In this document: one piece after another, positions 43,965-53,187 of the stretch | Numbering within the stretch: position 1 is the first letter of the stretch | How the letters are laid out: the number at the start of each line of letters is the position of its first letter | Origin: an uncultured Spirochaetaceae bacterium | GTDB taxonomy: Bacteria; Spirochaetota; Spirochaetia; Treponematales; Treponemataceae | Reading direction: 5' to 3' | Length of the DNA: 64,000 bases | NCBI GenBank assembly: GCA_902802305.1 | Contig: CADCLG010000002.1 | Coordinates: 39,858-103,857 of the forward strand | The notes under the pieces: generated by a model | The model's input: the letters and a program-made list of their open reading frames with translations, nothing else | The model's database searches: none | Told to the model about the DNA's origin: nothing | Translations under genes and position numbers: made by a program

Positions 43965-45512
43965 ATGAAATCAAAAAGTCAAACCGAATGTTACGTAAAC
44001 ACACAATATGATGTAATTGTAGTTGGAGCTGGCAACGGAGGAATGGTTGCCGCTGCCACTACAGCAAAAAACGGATTTAAAACATTACTTTTAGAAAAAA
44101 ATAATACACCTGGCGGCAGTGCATCCAGTTTTGTACGCGGACGTTTTGAGTTTGAACCTTCCTTACATGAACTTTGTGCAGTAGGAACAAAAGAAAATCC
44201 AGGAACAATTTATTCCCTCTTTGATGAACTAGGTGCAAAAGTAAATTGGGAATATGATGATTACCTTTTTAGAGCAATTGTAAAAGGAGAAAACGGCTAT
44301 GATGCTAGAATCAAATCTGGAATAGAAGATTTTTGCGATTCTATGGAAAAAGCAGTTCCTGGATGTAGGCAAAGCGTTCATTCACTTTTTGATGTAATCA
44401 GACAAAACGAAGAAGCCCTTGCTTATAACGATAAAAAAAATGGAAATCCTAATAAACTTACAATGGTTTCTAAGTATGCCACTTTTTTAAAAACAGCTGC
44501 CCATTCTGCAGAAGCATTAATGACAAGTCTTGGTATTCCTAAAAAGGCACAGAATATTATAAGCACTTATTGGTCATATCTTGGAGTTCCAACAGACGAA
44601 ATGAGTGCTCTTCATTATTTTTTAATGGTTAATGGATATATACAAGAAAAAGCTGCTGTTCCTCCTTTTCGTTCCCATGAACTTTCTGTGGCACTTATTG
44701 ATGTGCTTTTAAAAAACGGCGGACAAATCTGGTATAACAGTGAAGTAACGGAGTTCATTTTTAATCAAAAAGGGAAAGTTTGTGGTGTAATAGCTAACGG
44801 ACAAAAACTTTACGCAAAACAAGTTATTTCTAACATCATTCCAAATAATGTTTACAACCGTTCTGAATATGTTTTCCTGCCAAAAAAAGCAATAAAACTT
44901 ACAAATGCCAGAAGTTTTGGGCTTTCAATTTACTGTGCATATATCGGGTTGGATTGTTCTATGGAAGAATTAGGTATTGAAGATTATACGGTTTTTGTAT
45001 CGGACTCGCCTAATCCGCGTGAACAATTTAAAAATCTTAAAAATGGTAATACTTATATTGTAAATTGTTTGAATAAGATTTTGCCAAATAGTTCTCCAGA
45101 AGGAACTTGTACTATGTTTTTTAGTATTCCAGCGTTGGGGTCTGATTTCCCAAAAGATTTAAAGCCTCAGGATTACAAGCATTTTAAGAGCAATCTTATA
45201 CGCAAATATATAGAAGATTATCAGCAATTAATGCACATAGATATTCTTTCACACATTGAAGAAATTGAAATTGCAACTCCTGCTACTTTTGCCAGATACT
45301 TGGGAACTCCGGAAGGAACAATTTACGGCTATCACCTTTCTTATTGGGACAGTATGATTTCTCGTTTTACTGCAAAGCAAAAAAATATTTCAATCCCAGG
45401 ATTAACCTTCTGTGGCGGTCACACTGCACAGGGAGATGGATTCAGCACATCTTATACAAGTGGTCGTACAGCTGCACAAATTGCAATGAAAAATATTAGA
45501 AAAGACCAATAA
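43965..45512 (+). CDS. FAD-dependent oxidoreductase, phytoene-desaturase/CrtI-like superfamily
   Basis: 515 residues from the ATG at 43965 (GGAG upstream). Dinucleotide-binding motif VIVVGAGNGGMVAAATTAKNGFKTLLLEKNNTPGG at residues 14-48, and the C-terminal flavin-binding segment PGLTFCGGHTAQGDGFSTSYTSGRTAAQIA near 475. The family includes carotene desaturases, retinol saturases and amine oxidases. There are no carotenoid genes here, so the substrate is open. The next gene encodes a matching electron-transfer reductase. Confidence 0.83.
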   Translation: MKSKSQTECYVNTQYDVIVVGAGNGGMVAAATTAKNGFKTLLLEKNNTPGGSASSFVRGRFEFEPSLHELCAVGTKENPGTIYSLFDELGAKVNWEYDDYLFRAIVKGENGYDARIKSGIEDFCDSMEKAVPGCRQSVHSLFDVIRQNEEALAYNDKKNGNPNKLTMVSKYATFLKTAAHSAEALMTSLGIPKKAQNIISTYWSYLGVPTDEMSALHYFLMVNGYIQEKAAVPPFRSHELSVALIDVLLKNGGQIWYNSEVTEFIFNQKGKVCGVIANGQKLYAKQVISNIIPNNVYNRSEYVFLPKKAIKLTNARSFGLSIYCAYIGLDCSMEELGIEDYTVFVSDSPNPREQFKNLKNGNTYIVNCLNKILPNSSPEGTCTMFFSIPALGSDFPKDLKPQDYKHFKSNLIRKYIEDYQQLMHIDILSHIEEIEIATPATFARYLGTPEGTIYGYHLSYWDSMISRFTAKQKNISIPGLTFCGGHTAQGDGFSTSYTSGRTAAQIAMKNIRKDQ

Positions 45513-45531
45513 TAATTGTAAGGAAATATAA

Positions 45532-46797
45532 ATGAAAAAAATGCCAAAATTACCAAAAATTAAATTACCTGACTTAAAATCACTTGGCTTAGATAAGTTT
45601 TTAAAAATGGGCTCGTTAAGAGAAAAAATTATAAAGACTGCTTCTGATAAAAAAATACCAGAACTTGAATCTTACGCACCTAATGCAATGGCTTTAGCAA
45701 ATCATCCAAAAGAGCAGCATTTGATTATTACTGATGTTATTGACCATGAAAACGGATTCAAAAGCTTTGTATTTGGACCAGATTCTTCCATGGGAACAGA
45801 AAAACTGGCATATTTTAATGCAGGAGATTATATCAGCCTTACAATTCAAATTGGAAAATCAATCATAACTCGTCCATATTCTTTTGCTTCTTCACCAAAG
45901 GAATCTCTAGATGGAAAATATATGGTTTCTATTAAAAAGGTTGATGGCGGATTTTCTTCTGAATATATTTTTGACAATTGGACAGTTGGAACAAAAGTTG
46001 AAGCATCGGCTCCTCTTGATATGCTCAGTTATGAATCTTTGCGGGATGCTCCAACAATTGTTGCGGTTGCTGGTGGAAGCGGAATCACACCATTTTATTC
46101 TATGGCACAGGCAATCAGGGATGGTTTTGAAGATTTTAATCTTGTGCTGCTTTATGGAACAAGGACTTTAAAAGATGCTGTTTTTTTAAAGGAAATGCAC
46201 GAAATAGAAAAATCCTGTCCAAAGTTCAAAATGGTAAATATTTTGAGTGAAGAAAGCATTGAAACTGCCAAAAAGTTGACATTCGATTTTTTGGATGAAC
46301 TTAGTCTTGAAGAAGGATTCATTACCGCAGAAATTATAAAAAAATATGCTCCTGAAAATGCTGAATATTCTGTTTTTATGTGCGGACCTGGAGCAATGTA
46401 TAAAGCAGTAGACAGAGAATGTGAAAAGCTTGGTATAAAAAAGAGAAGAATTCGCTATGGAGCTGCCGAAGAATACAAGCCATCAAAAGCAGAAGATTTC
46501 CCAAAAGAAAAAGCAGGAACTTATTCGCTCACCGTAAAAATGCACGATAGAGTACAAACAATTTCCTGCTCCTCTGATGAGCCTTTATTAGTAGCACTGG
46601 AGCGAGAGGGTATAAAAGCTCCTTCTCAGTGCAGGCGTGGAACTTGCGGATGGTGCCGCTCAAAACTTGTAAGTAGTGCTAATACAGTATTTATTCCAGC
46701 CAATATGGATAAAAGACGTGCAGCAGACAAAACTTATGGATACATTCATCCCTGCTGCACCTTCCCAATTGGAAATGTAATTATTTATTTGGAATAG
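45532..46797 (+). CDS. Flavin/NAD(P) reductase with C-terminal plant-type 2Fe-2S domain
   Basis: 421 residues. Residues 1-45 are a basic, Leu/Pro-rich leader (KMPKLPKIKLPDLKSLGL) of unclear use. FAD domain at about 65-170 with RPYSFASSP; NAD-binding domain at 180-310 with VAGGSGITPF and MCGPGAMY; 2Fe-2S domain at 335-421 with Cys in SQCRRGTCGWCRSK and a fourth Cys in HPCCTFP. This is the layout of reductase components of oxygenases and desaturases. It starts 19 bp after the FAD oxidoreductase gene and probably feeds it electrons. Confidence 0.85.
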   Translation: MKKMPKLPKIKLPDLKSLGLDKFLKMGSLREKIIKTASDKKIPELESYAPNAMALANHPKEQHLIITDVIDHENGFKSFVFGPDSSMGTEKLAYFNAGDYISLTIQIGKSIITRPYSFASSPKESLDGKYMVSIKKVDGGFSSEYIFDNWTVGTKVEASAPLDMLSYESLRDAPTIVAVAGGSGITPFYSMAQAIRDGFEDFNLVLLYGTRTLKDAVFLKEMHEIEKSCPKFKMVNILSEESIETAKKLTFDFLDELSLEEGFITAEIIKKYAPENAEYSVFMCGPGAMYKAVDRECEKLGIKKRRIRYGAAEEYKPSKAEDFPKEKAGTYSLTVKMHDRVQTISCSSDEPLLVALEREGIKAPSQCRRGTCGWCRSKLVSSANTVFIPANMDKRRAADKTYGYIHPCCTFPIGNVIIYLE

Positions 46798-46811
46798 TAT
46801 ACGGGAAATAT

Positions 46812-47741
46812 TTAAATATCTTTGACTGTCAAGTTGTAGTTAAAGTTGTCATTCGCATATTTTAATCCCTCTCTTAAATAATCTTTTTTAAAAAGTTTTA
46901 TAAGTGAAAGACCTGTTTTTATGTACTTTTTTCCTTCACTTATATTTCCTAGAAATGAATAACTACAACCTAAATTAAAAATTAATTCCGGGAGAACACA
47001 AAGCTGTCCATATTTATTGCATATTTCTATCCCTTCTTTTTCTATTTCAAGAGATTTTTTAAAATCTTTTTTAATTCCATACCAGTTTGAAAGATTAAAC
47101 ATAAGGACTGGTAAGGTAGCACCTTTATTACTTTCGTCAATAAAATCTCTTTCCTTATAATATTTTATTAAAAACTTTAAATGTCTAATGGCATCATCTG
47201 CCTTATTACATTGCCATTCGCAAAGTGCAATACTATTTATTAATTCTAGTTCTTTATTTGTAAAATAACGATTGGGGAATTCACCTTCAAGGGTAAACTC
47301 CTTTACAGTTAAATTTAAAACCGATAAAAATTCTTCTAAATATCTTTCTGGATTTCTTTTATCTGAGTTTTCATATTCACAAATAGTTTTTGCTTTAAGA
47401 TAATATTGCCTACTAAAAATATCATTTTCATCAATTGTTTTTTTATACTTTTCTAAAAGATTTTCTATTTTATAATTATGATTTGCAATTCTATTGCTAA
47501 TTTCAACTTCAAGATTATAAAGTACAAACTCTTTTTCTGTCATAGGAATAAGATTCATTGGTGGTTTTATTCCCATATAACTGAAAAAAGCTTCAATTTG
47601 CTTTCGTCCTGGAAGATGTTTTCCATTCTCTAATCTAGAAAGCGTTGAAACTGCACAAACATCACCACACAATTTTTCTTGGGATAATCCTAATCGTTCC
47701 CTATATTCTTTTATAAGCTTTCCAATTAGTGCACAGTTCAT
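46812..47741 (-). CDS. XRE regulator with TPR-like sensor domain (Rgg/PlcR type)
   Basis: 309 residues. The helix-turn-helix is at residues 6-58 (EYRERLGLSQEKLCGDVCAVSTLSRLENGKHLPGRKQIEAFF). Residues 75-309 are helical repeats like the peptide-binding TPR domains of Rgg/PlcR/AimR-type regulators. Divergent from a small lipoprotein gene at 47852. A minus-strand TAAAAT ends 6 nt before the ATG, so the transcript may be leaderless. No signalling-peptide gene was recognised. Confidence 0.85.
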   Translation of the reverse strand: MNCALIGKLIKEYRERLGLSQEKLCGDVCAVSTLSRLENGKHLPGRKQIEAFFSYMGIKPPMNLIPMTEKEFVLYNLEVEISNRIANHNYKIENLLEKYKKTIDENDIFSRQYYLKAKTICEYENSDKRNPERYLEEFLSVLNLTVKEFTLEGEFPNRYFTNKELELINSIALCEWQCNKADDAIRHLKFLIKYYKERDFIDESNKGATLPVLMFNLSNWYGIKKDFKKSLEIEKEGIEICNKYGQLCVLPELIFNLGCSYSFLGNISEGKKYIKTGLSLIKLFKKDYLREGLKYANDNFNYNLTVKDI

Positions 47742-47851
47742 ATTCCTATTTTAACACAAATTTACTTTAAAAAATAAAAATTTGCACTTTTTGCTATGGT
47801 GTTTTGGAATTTCCAATCTGATAATTAATAAACAAAACGAGGAGGTATATA

Positions 47852-48433
47852 ATGAAAAGAATTCTTTTATTTTTTTTAGTAATAATGTCGTTTACTTTTA
47901 TTTCTTGCAATCCTGTTGAAATTGCTACTGAACCATGGTATACAAGGCAAACTGTCAAAATGATTATCAAGAACAATTCCGCTGAAAAAATTGACGTAGC
48001 AATGCATTTTTTCGGGCGTACTGATTCTAATGATGTTTGGCATATTTTTGGTAATTCTAAAAATAAACCATTAACAACGACAGACAATATCGAATCAAAT
48101 GCAGAAAAAGAATTGGAATTGACAACAGATGGATATTCATTAAGTACACTTGACTTTTCATTTGCATTAGTAATCAACAATAAAACATATACTGGCTTTT
48201 CCGAAAACACGTGTAATGATTTTGAAGGAAAAAATATGATTCTAAATATAGTTCAACAAAATCTTGGCTGGATAGAATTAGATGGCAATGATAAAGACTC
48301 TAAGGAAGTTTATAAAGGAACTCTCATACCAATAAAAGAAACAGTTGATAGCAATCATAATTGGGGCATGTATTTTACAGTAATTGTTTCTGATACAGGT
48401 GTTGATTTTACTTTAGATGAATTGGTTTATTAA
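47852..48433 (+). CDS. Small lipoprotein of unknown function
   Basis: 193 residues with a lipobox (FISC, Cys19) and GAGG before the ATG. The mature part is one beta-rich domain (TVKMIIKNNSAEKIDVAMHFFGRTDSNDVWHIF, WGMYFTVIVSDTGVDFTLDEL). No family was recognised. Only 110 bp separate it from the divergent XRE-TPR gene, which may regulate it. Confidence 0.65.
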   Translation: MKRILLFFLVIMSFTFISCNPVEIATEPWYTRQTVKMIIKNNSAEKIDVAMHFFGRTDSNDVWHIFGNSKNKPLTTTDNIESNAEKELELTTDGYSLSTLDFSFALVINNKTYTGFSENTCNDFEGKNMILNIVQQNLGWIELDGNDKDSKEVYKGTLIPIKETVDSNHNWGMYFTVIVSDTGVDFTLDELVY

Positions 48434-48475
48434 AGGAAATATATAGTCTGTTTAATAAGTTTAATACATACGGTC

Positions 48476-48520
48476 ATTTTGTTTCGACTAGCTTAACAAA
48501 CAAGCCAGCCGAAACAAAAT
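48476..48520. terminator. Bidirectional hairpin between convergent genes
   Basis: 19-bp arms (ATTTTGTTTCG plus ACTAGCTT, and the complement with two transitions) around a 7-nt loop. On the minus strand both differences become G-T wobbles, so it best serves the SGNH gene ending at 48541; it also follows the lipoprotein gene. Confidence 0.75.
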
Positions 48521-48540
48521 AACCACATTTTATACAATTA

Positions 48541-49866
48541 TTAGCGTGAATATCCCATGGCGACGATTGTAAAGCCCTTGCTTTCTTCTCCGTCAGCCAT
48601 TTTGATTTCTACAGTATGCTTGGCAGCTACTTCTTCATCAATTATGTATACAGGCACACAATTGCACCAACCGCCGGCTTTTCCGCCATCGTAAGTTGCC
48701 TTTAATTGTCCATCAACATAAACATCTGCCTTACCAAACTTTTCGCTGAGCCAGCTGCCCTGTTCTTTGTAAGTCAAAATCAAAGCCTTGCAGTTAATTT
48801 CCATAACAAAGCTGCCCTTGCCCGATGCATGATGCCAGTTTTTAGGGAAATTGCCTTTTCCTGTCTTTTTGATTGACTGAGTATAATCATCGGTACCGCC
48901 AAAAACACCGGCTGTAATTTTTACGTTTTCATCATCACCTAAAATGCGGGTAAAGTTTGTCAAAGGCTTTGGTCTGCACCAGTTTTCTGGAATTGCAAAA
49001 GCTTCTTCTGCCGGAGCGGCATCTGTTTTTGCAAGAAGATTCATAAGACAGTCAGCCTGGATTTCGTGACCGGCCTTTGTCGGGTGAACATTGTCTGTGT
49101 AATAATCCGTTTTTGTAAAATCATTTGCCGAGGTCGCTCGCTGAACCAGGGCCAAAACGTTTACCTGTGGAATGCCATAATAGTTTGCTACAACTTTTTT
49201 CTGGTTGGCAGTGTTTCCGTAAGTTGCTGCGGAATAAAGGGCGATTACCGCACATTCATCATTTGCTTCAAGAGCATTGCGAACCAGGGCTTCAAACGCT
49301 CTTGTACTCAGGTCGCTGCCATCATCATTAACCGCAAACTCAATAATGAGCAAATCTGGTGTATGGCCCAAAACATCAACAACATCACTCTGATAGCGGA
49401 CTAATCCAAGCTGAGAAGGAGTACCGCTAAGACCTGCTCCATCAAAATAAACATTTGCGCCATCGTTTGGTGTGTAGGCTGCTCTAAGCTTTTTATTGAA
49501 CTGATATGCATAACCGTCTTTGTAATTGCTTGGTCCAGCACCTTCTGTAACCGAACCGCCTAAAGCTGCAATATAAACATTTTCACCTGCACGTAATTTT
49601 TCAATTACTTTTTTAAGACGGTAAGTGTTACCGGTTGAAATAAAAGCCATATCAAGCAATTCTGCATAACGGTCTTCTTCAATACCAAAAGGTTTGTCTG
49701 ATACTTTTTTTACTTCTTCCTTAGGAGCAACCAGCTCGTCTGTTGCTTCTGTGCCCTTTTCAGATTGTCCTTTTCCAGAGTCAGTTGCACAAGAAGTCAG
49801 GGTGATTGCAGTAATCAATGCTGCAGAAAGAACATAAATTACCACGCTTTTTTTAGGTCTTTTCAT
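48541..49866 (-). CDS. SGNH/GDSL esterase lipoprotein with C-terminal beta-sandwich (copy 1)
   Basis: 441 residues. Lipobox TLTSC (Cys26), an acidic spacer (30-60), and an SGNH hydrolase domain at about 90-285: Ser105 in ALGGSVTEG, Gly in GAGLSGTP, Asn in EFAVNDDG, and Asp/His in DNVHPTKAGH. Residues 310-441 form a beta-sandwich (WHHASGKGSFVMEINCKALILTYKEQG, AEVYVDG-like strands, KGFTIVAMGYSR). Likely deacetylates plant polysaccharide at the cell surface. A paralogue is encoded 56 bp upstream. Confidence 0.88.
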   Translation of the reverse strand: MKRPKKSVVIYVLSAALITAITLTSCATDSGKGQSEKGTEATDELVAPKEEVKKVSDKPFGIEEDRYAELLDMAFISTGNTYRLKKVIEKLRAGENVYIAALGGSVTEGAGPSNYKDGYAYQFNKKLRAAYTPNDGANVYFDGAGLSGTPSQLGLVRYQSDVVDVLGHTPDLLIIEFAVNDDGSDLSTRAFEALVRNALEANDECAVIALYSAATYGNTANQKKVVANYYGIPQVNVLALVQRATSANDFTKTDYYTDNVHPTKAGHEIQADCLMNLLAKTDAAPAEEAFAIPENWCRPKPLTNFTRILGDDENVKITAGVFGGTDDYTQSIKKTGKGNFPKNWHHASGKGSFVMEINCKALILTYKEQGSWLSEKFGKADVYVDGQLKATYDGGKAGGWCNCVPVYIIDEEVAAKHTVEIKMADGEESKGFTIVAMGYSR

Positions 49867-49922
49867 TATATTTCCTCCATATTTAAAACAACTGTATGAT
49901 TTTTATGACAGTTGAATTAAAG

Positions 49923-51206
49923 CTATTTTGTATACCCGAATGCTAAAATCGTAAAGCCTTTGTTTTCATCTCCGGCGGCCATTTTTACTTCAACAGTATG
50001 AATACCTGTACTTGCTTCGTCAATGATTATTTCCTGTACACAATCGTTCCAGCCACCTTCTTTTTTACCATCGAATGTATACTTTTTTACACTATCAATG
50101 TAAACTTCAGCTTTTCCAAAGGCTTCTTTTGCTTCAAGCCAGGAGCCCTGATGTTTATAGACAAAAATCAGACTTTTACAGTTTAAAGTCATTTTAAAAG
50201 CTTCGGTTCCACAAGTGTGATGCCAGTTGTTCGGGAACTCTGTACCGCCAATTTTTAGGCTTTGTGAGTTTGAATCTTTATCGGAAAAGTTTCCTGCTGT
50301 GATTGTGACATTTTCATCATCAGCGGCTGTATTTGAATAAAGAGGATGCAGATTGTAGAAGCAATTTTCATTTTTTGGAGCAGGAAGGATGTAAGTTGCT
50401 TCTTCTGTGCCAGTTTTTACAGAGGCGTTTTCATCAAGCAGGGAAATCACATTCATCAGACATTTTGCCATAAAAGTGTGCCCTGCTGTTGTTGGATGAA
50501 CGTAATCAAAGAAGAACTTTGCCTCATCAATATTAGAGGCCGGATTTTCAACCGCATTCTGAATACTGATTCTTGGAAGCCCATAATGTTCTGCAACAGG
50601 ATCAAAGGCTCCCTGGCAGTTTTTATAAGTTTTAGCATCTGAATATAAAGAAATAATTGTAGTTTGTGGATTTTCTGCAAGTACACTGCGAATTATTCCT
50701 TCATAAGCACGAACGCCAGGTTGGCTTCCATCATCATTTACAGAAAACTCTAGAATCAAAAGGTCTGGTGTATGATTAAGTCGCGCAACTACATCTTTTT
50801 GATAGCGGATAACACCAAGTAAGGGCGGCGTTCCACTGAGACCTGCACCAGCAAATTGTATGTCTGCTTTTGTATACTGGGCCTTGAGCATATCCACAAA
50901 CTGATAAGCGTATCCTTTTGTATACACTTTATCTTCTTCTGCGCCGGCGCCTTCTGTAACTGAACCTCCCAAGGCTGCAACATAAACTTTTTCGCCATTT
51001 TTTAATTTGGAAATCAAGGTTTTTGTAACACCATCCAAATAAGACTGAGATCCTGCACTAATCAGGGAGTTCTGAATATTTACCTCATACTGTTCCTGAG
51101 TGCAACCAAGATTTGTTTTGTTTGTATCTGCTGAATTATTGCAATTTATATTTGCCATAACTGTGAGTACCATCCCTAATAAATATATGATTTTTCTAGA
51201 TTTCAT
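49923..51206 (-). CDS. SGNH/GDSL esterase lipoprotein with C-terminal beta-sandwich (copy 2)
   Basis: 427 residues, paralogous along its whole length to the following gene. The signal ends near ANINC (Cys22). SGNH motifs: ALGGSVTEGAG, AGLSGTPPLLG, LEFSVNDDGSQPG, DYVHPTTAGH. The C-terminal sandwich is KMTLNCKSLIFVYKHQGSWLE to KGFTILAFGYTK. Its ATG overlaps the stop of the PyrK-PyrD gene (TGA/ATG), so it is translationally coupled to a pyrimidine gene, an unexpected arrangement. Confidence 0.87.
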   Translation of the reverse strand: MKSRKIIYLLGMVLTVMANINCNNSADTNKTNLGCTQEQYEVNIQNSLISAGSQSYLDGVTKTLISKLKNGEKVYVAALGGSVTEGAGAEEDKVYTKGYAYQFVDMLKAQYTKADIQFAGAGLSGTPPLLGVIRYQKDVVARLNHTPDLLILEFSVNDDGSQPGVRAYEGIIRSVLAENPQTTIISLYSDAKTYKNCQGAFDPVAEHYGLPRISIQNAVENPASNIDEAKFFFDYVHPTTAGHTFMAKCLMNVISLLDENASVKTGTEEATYILPAPKNENCFYNLHPLYSNTAADDENVTITAGNFSDKDSNSQSLKIGGTEFPNNWHHTCGTEAFKMTLNCKSLIFVYKHQGSWLEAKEAFGKAEVYIDSVKKYTFDGKKEGGWNDCVQEIIIDEASTGIHTVEVKMAAGDENKGFTILAFGYTK

Positions 51207-53014
51207 TTCTGAATTATTCCCCTCATTTCATCCAAACTGTGATAACCTTTGCGTTTCATAAAGGCGGAGAGCCCGTCGATGATTTCTACCATTGCAAGAG
51301 AATTTGCAAAGGTTGCGGTACCGACTTCGATTGCAGTGGCACCCGCCATGATAAATTCAACGGCATCTTCCCAGGTCGCTATACCACCGATTGCAATTAC
51401 TGGTACCCGCTCCTCCGGCGGTAGGGTGTTTATGACCTGAACCAGCTCGTAGACGAGGCGGACGGCGATGGGTTTGACTGCAGGGCCACCAACACCAGCT
51501 TTTAAGTTTTCAAAAACTGGGACTCCTCGCTCTATATCGATTGCAATTCCCTGAAAAGAGTTACATAAGCTTATTCCATCAGCACCGGCTTTTATGCAGG
51601 CAAGAGCAACATCATTCAACTCCAGAGATTGCGGTGTAAGCTTTACGATAAGCGGTTTTGTTGTAACTTCTCTGACAGCTTTAACAATCTGTTCTGCGGC
51701 AGTACAAGTCATTCCCCAGGCTGCACCACCCGCTTTTACGTTTGGACAAGAAATATTCAGCTCGATGATAGGGACATTTGTTTTTTCAAGAAGCTTTGCA
51801 CCTCCGATATAGCTTTCCATTGTACTTCCGCTCAGGTTTGCGAGTGTAACAGGTTTTAGAGCCATCATCTGAGGAAGCTCTTCTTTTATAAAATGTTCAA
51901 TTCCAGGATTTTGAAGGCCAATTGAGTTCATCAGACCACCGGTAAACTCCCACAAACGGATTCCCTTGTTTCCCTGGCGAGGTTCAAGAGTTAGACCTTT
52001 GCTGGCGATTCCTCCAAGGCGATTTACATCAAAAACTGTCTGATATTCTGTACCAAAACCAAAGGCCCCGGAACTTCCGATTACAGGATTTTCAAAATGA
52101 ACGCCCTTTATATCTACGCTAAGATCAGGTTCCTCATTTTGAGCAAGAGGCTGACGGCGTGGCTGAACTTTTATTCCGGCTACTGTGTCAGATGGTTTTT
52201 CAAAAGGAAGGATACGGGAGTCAAAAACCGGCCCGTCCTTACAACAGCGCAACATTCCTTTTGTAGTTTCGATTGTGCAGCCAAGACAAACGCCTGCTCC
52301 ACAAGCCATACGCGCTTCCATACTCAAAAAACACTGTATTCCGCATTTTTCGGCAATCTGCTTTACATAGGCAAGCATTGGTGTTGGACCGCAGGCATAA
52401 ACTGTCGTATATTTCTTTTCTCGTAAGATTTCTTCGGTAAGGGCAGCCGGCAACATTCCGTGAATACCAACAGAACCGTCATCCGTTGTGATTACCAAAT
52501 CTGCTGGTTTGATGTAATCTAATCCGTAAGAGCCAGATTTAAAGGAAGCATAAAAATCGTAAGAACCGGCTGGGAGCCTTTCTGCAAAACCAGCAACAGG
52601 AGCAACGCCAATTCCACCGCCAACGATACAGACTTTAGATTCAGTAGCTGCAGCAGGTGCTTCAAAACGGTTTCCGCAAGGCCCTAGAAGATTGATTTTA
52701 TCCCCTTTCATCAAAGAACAAAGTTCCTGAGTGCCCTTTCCCTTTACTAAGATTAGGAAATGAATCTCCGTGCCACCATCAAGGCGTTCAGAATGGTACA
52801 CACTTATCGGGCGACCAAGAAGAACATTGCTTCGTTCCGGATGAAGCATATAAAACTGCCCTGGAGCCGGAATCTGAGCATCATCATCAAGACAGATTTT
52901 TAAATGATAAACACTTTTATAAGGAACGGCACTATCAACAGCACCACAGAAAGACACGTTACCCTGTGCAAAAACAGGATATGGAAGATTATTACAATCA
53001 TAGAATGTTTTCAT
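51203..53014 (-). CDS. Fused PyrK-PyrD: dihydroorotate dehydrogenase (NAD type) with its electron-transfer subunit
   Basis: 603 residues from the ATG at 53014; the longer frame reads into a GC-rich repeat and is rejected. Residues 1-265 are PyrK: FAD site LGRPISVYH, NAD site IVGGGIGVAPVAG, and 2Fe-2S cysteines in ACGAGVCLGC plus a fourth in MLRCCKDGP. Residues 295-603 are class 1B PyrD: SSGAFGFGTEY, NISCPN (catalytic Cys), KLTPQS, AIGGIATWEDAVEFIMAGATAIEVG. Oxidises dihydroorotate to orotate with NAD+. In most bacteria these are two genes. The other pyr gene here is a broken pyrF at the window end. Confidence 0.93.
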   Translation of the reverse strand: MKTFYDCNNLPYPVFAQGNVSFCGAVDSAVPYKSVYHLKICLDDDAQIPAPGQFYMLHPERSNVLLGRPISVYHSERLDGGTEIHFLILVKGKGTQELCSLMKGDKINLLGPCGNRFEAPAAATESKVCIVGGGIGVAPVAGFAERLPAGSYDFYASFKSGSYGLDYIKPADLVITTDDGSVGIHGMLPAALTEEILREKKYTTVYACGPTPMLAYVKQIAEKCGIQCFLSMEARMACGAGVCLGCTIETTKGMLRCCKDGPVFDSRILPFEKPSDTVAGIKVQPRRQPLAQNEEPDLSVDIKGVHFENPVIGSSGAFGFGTEYQTVFDVNRLGGIASKGLTLEPRQGNKGIRLWEFTGGLMNSIGLQNPGIEHFIKEELPQMMALKPVTLANLSGSTMESYIGGAKLLEKTNVPIIELNISCPNVKAGGAAWGMTCTAAEQIVKAVREVTTKPLIVKLTPQSLELNDVALACIKAGADGISLCNSFQGIAIDIERGVPVFENLKAGVGGPAVKPIAVRLVYELVQVINTLPPEERVPVIAIGGIATWEDAVEFIMAGATAIEVGTATFANSLAMVEIIDGLSAFMKRKGYHSLDEMRGIIQK

Positions 53015-53050
53015 GGATTTAAGATAGCATAATAGTAAAAAAAATAAAAT

Positions 53051-53170
53051 GGGGCGGTCCCAGCCTTTGCCATACGGCAAAGGCTGGTCGGCTGTTCCGT
53101 GGCTTACCTACGGACGGTCGTCCGCTACGCTCCCGACTGGCTTACGCCACCACTCCATAGCCTACCGCGG
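53051..53170. repeat. GC-rich palindromic intergenic repeat (REP-like)
   Basis: About 120 bp with far higher GC than its flanks. It contains CAGCCTTTGCC/GGCAAAGGCTG (53061-53071 and 53076-53086, loop 4 nt) and the further dyad TCCGT...ACGGA (53096-53115). No gene in it. It fits a dispersed REP/BIME-like element; no second copy lies in this window. Confidence 0.6.
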
Positions 53171-53187
53171 AAAAAAATAGTTCTGTC

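Noticed and set aside
53015..53080. 22-residue N-terminal extension of PyrK-PyrD
   Set aside because: It would be read from the GC-rich palindromic repeat; the internal ATG at 53014 starts the conserved protein.
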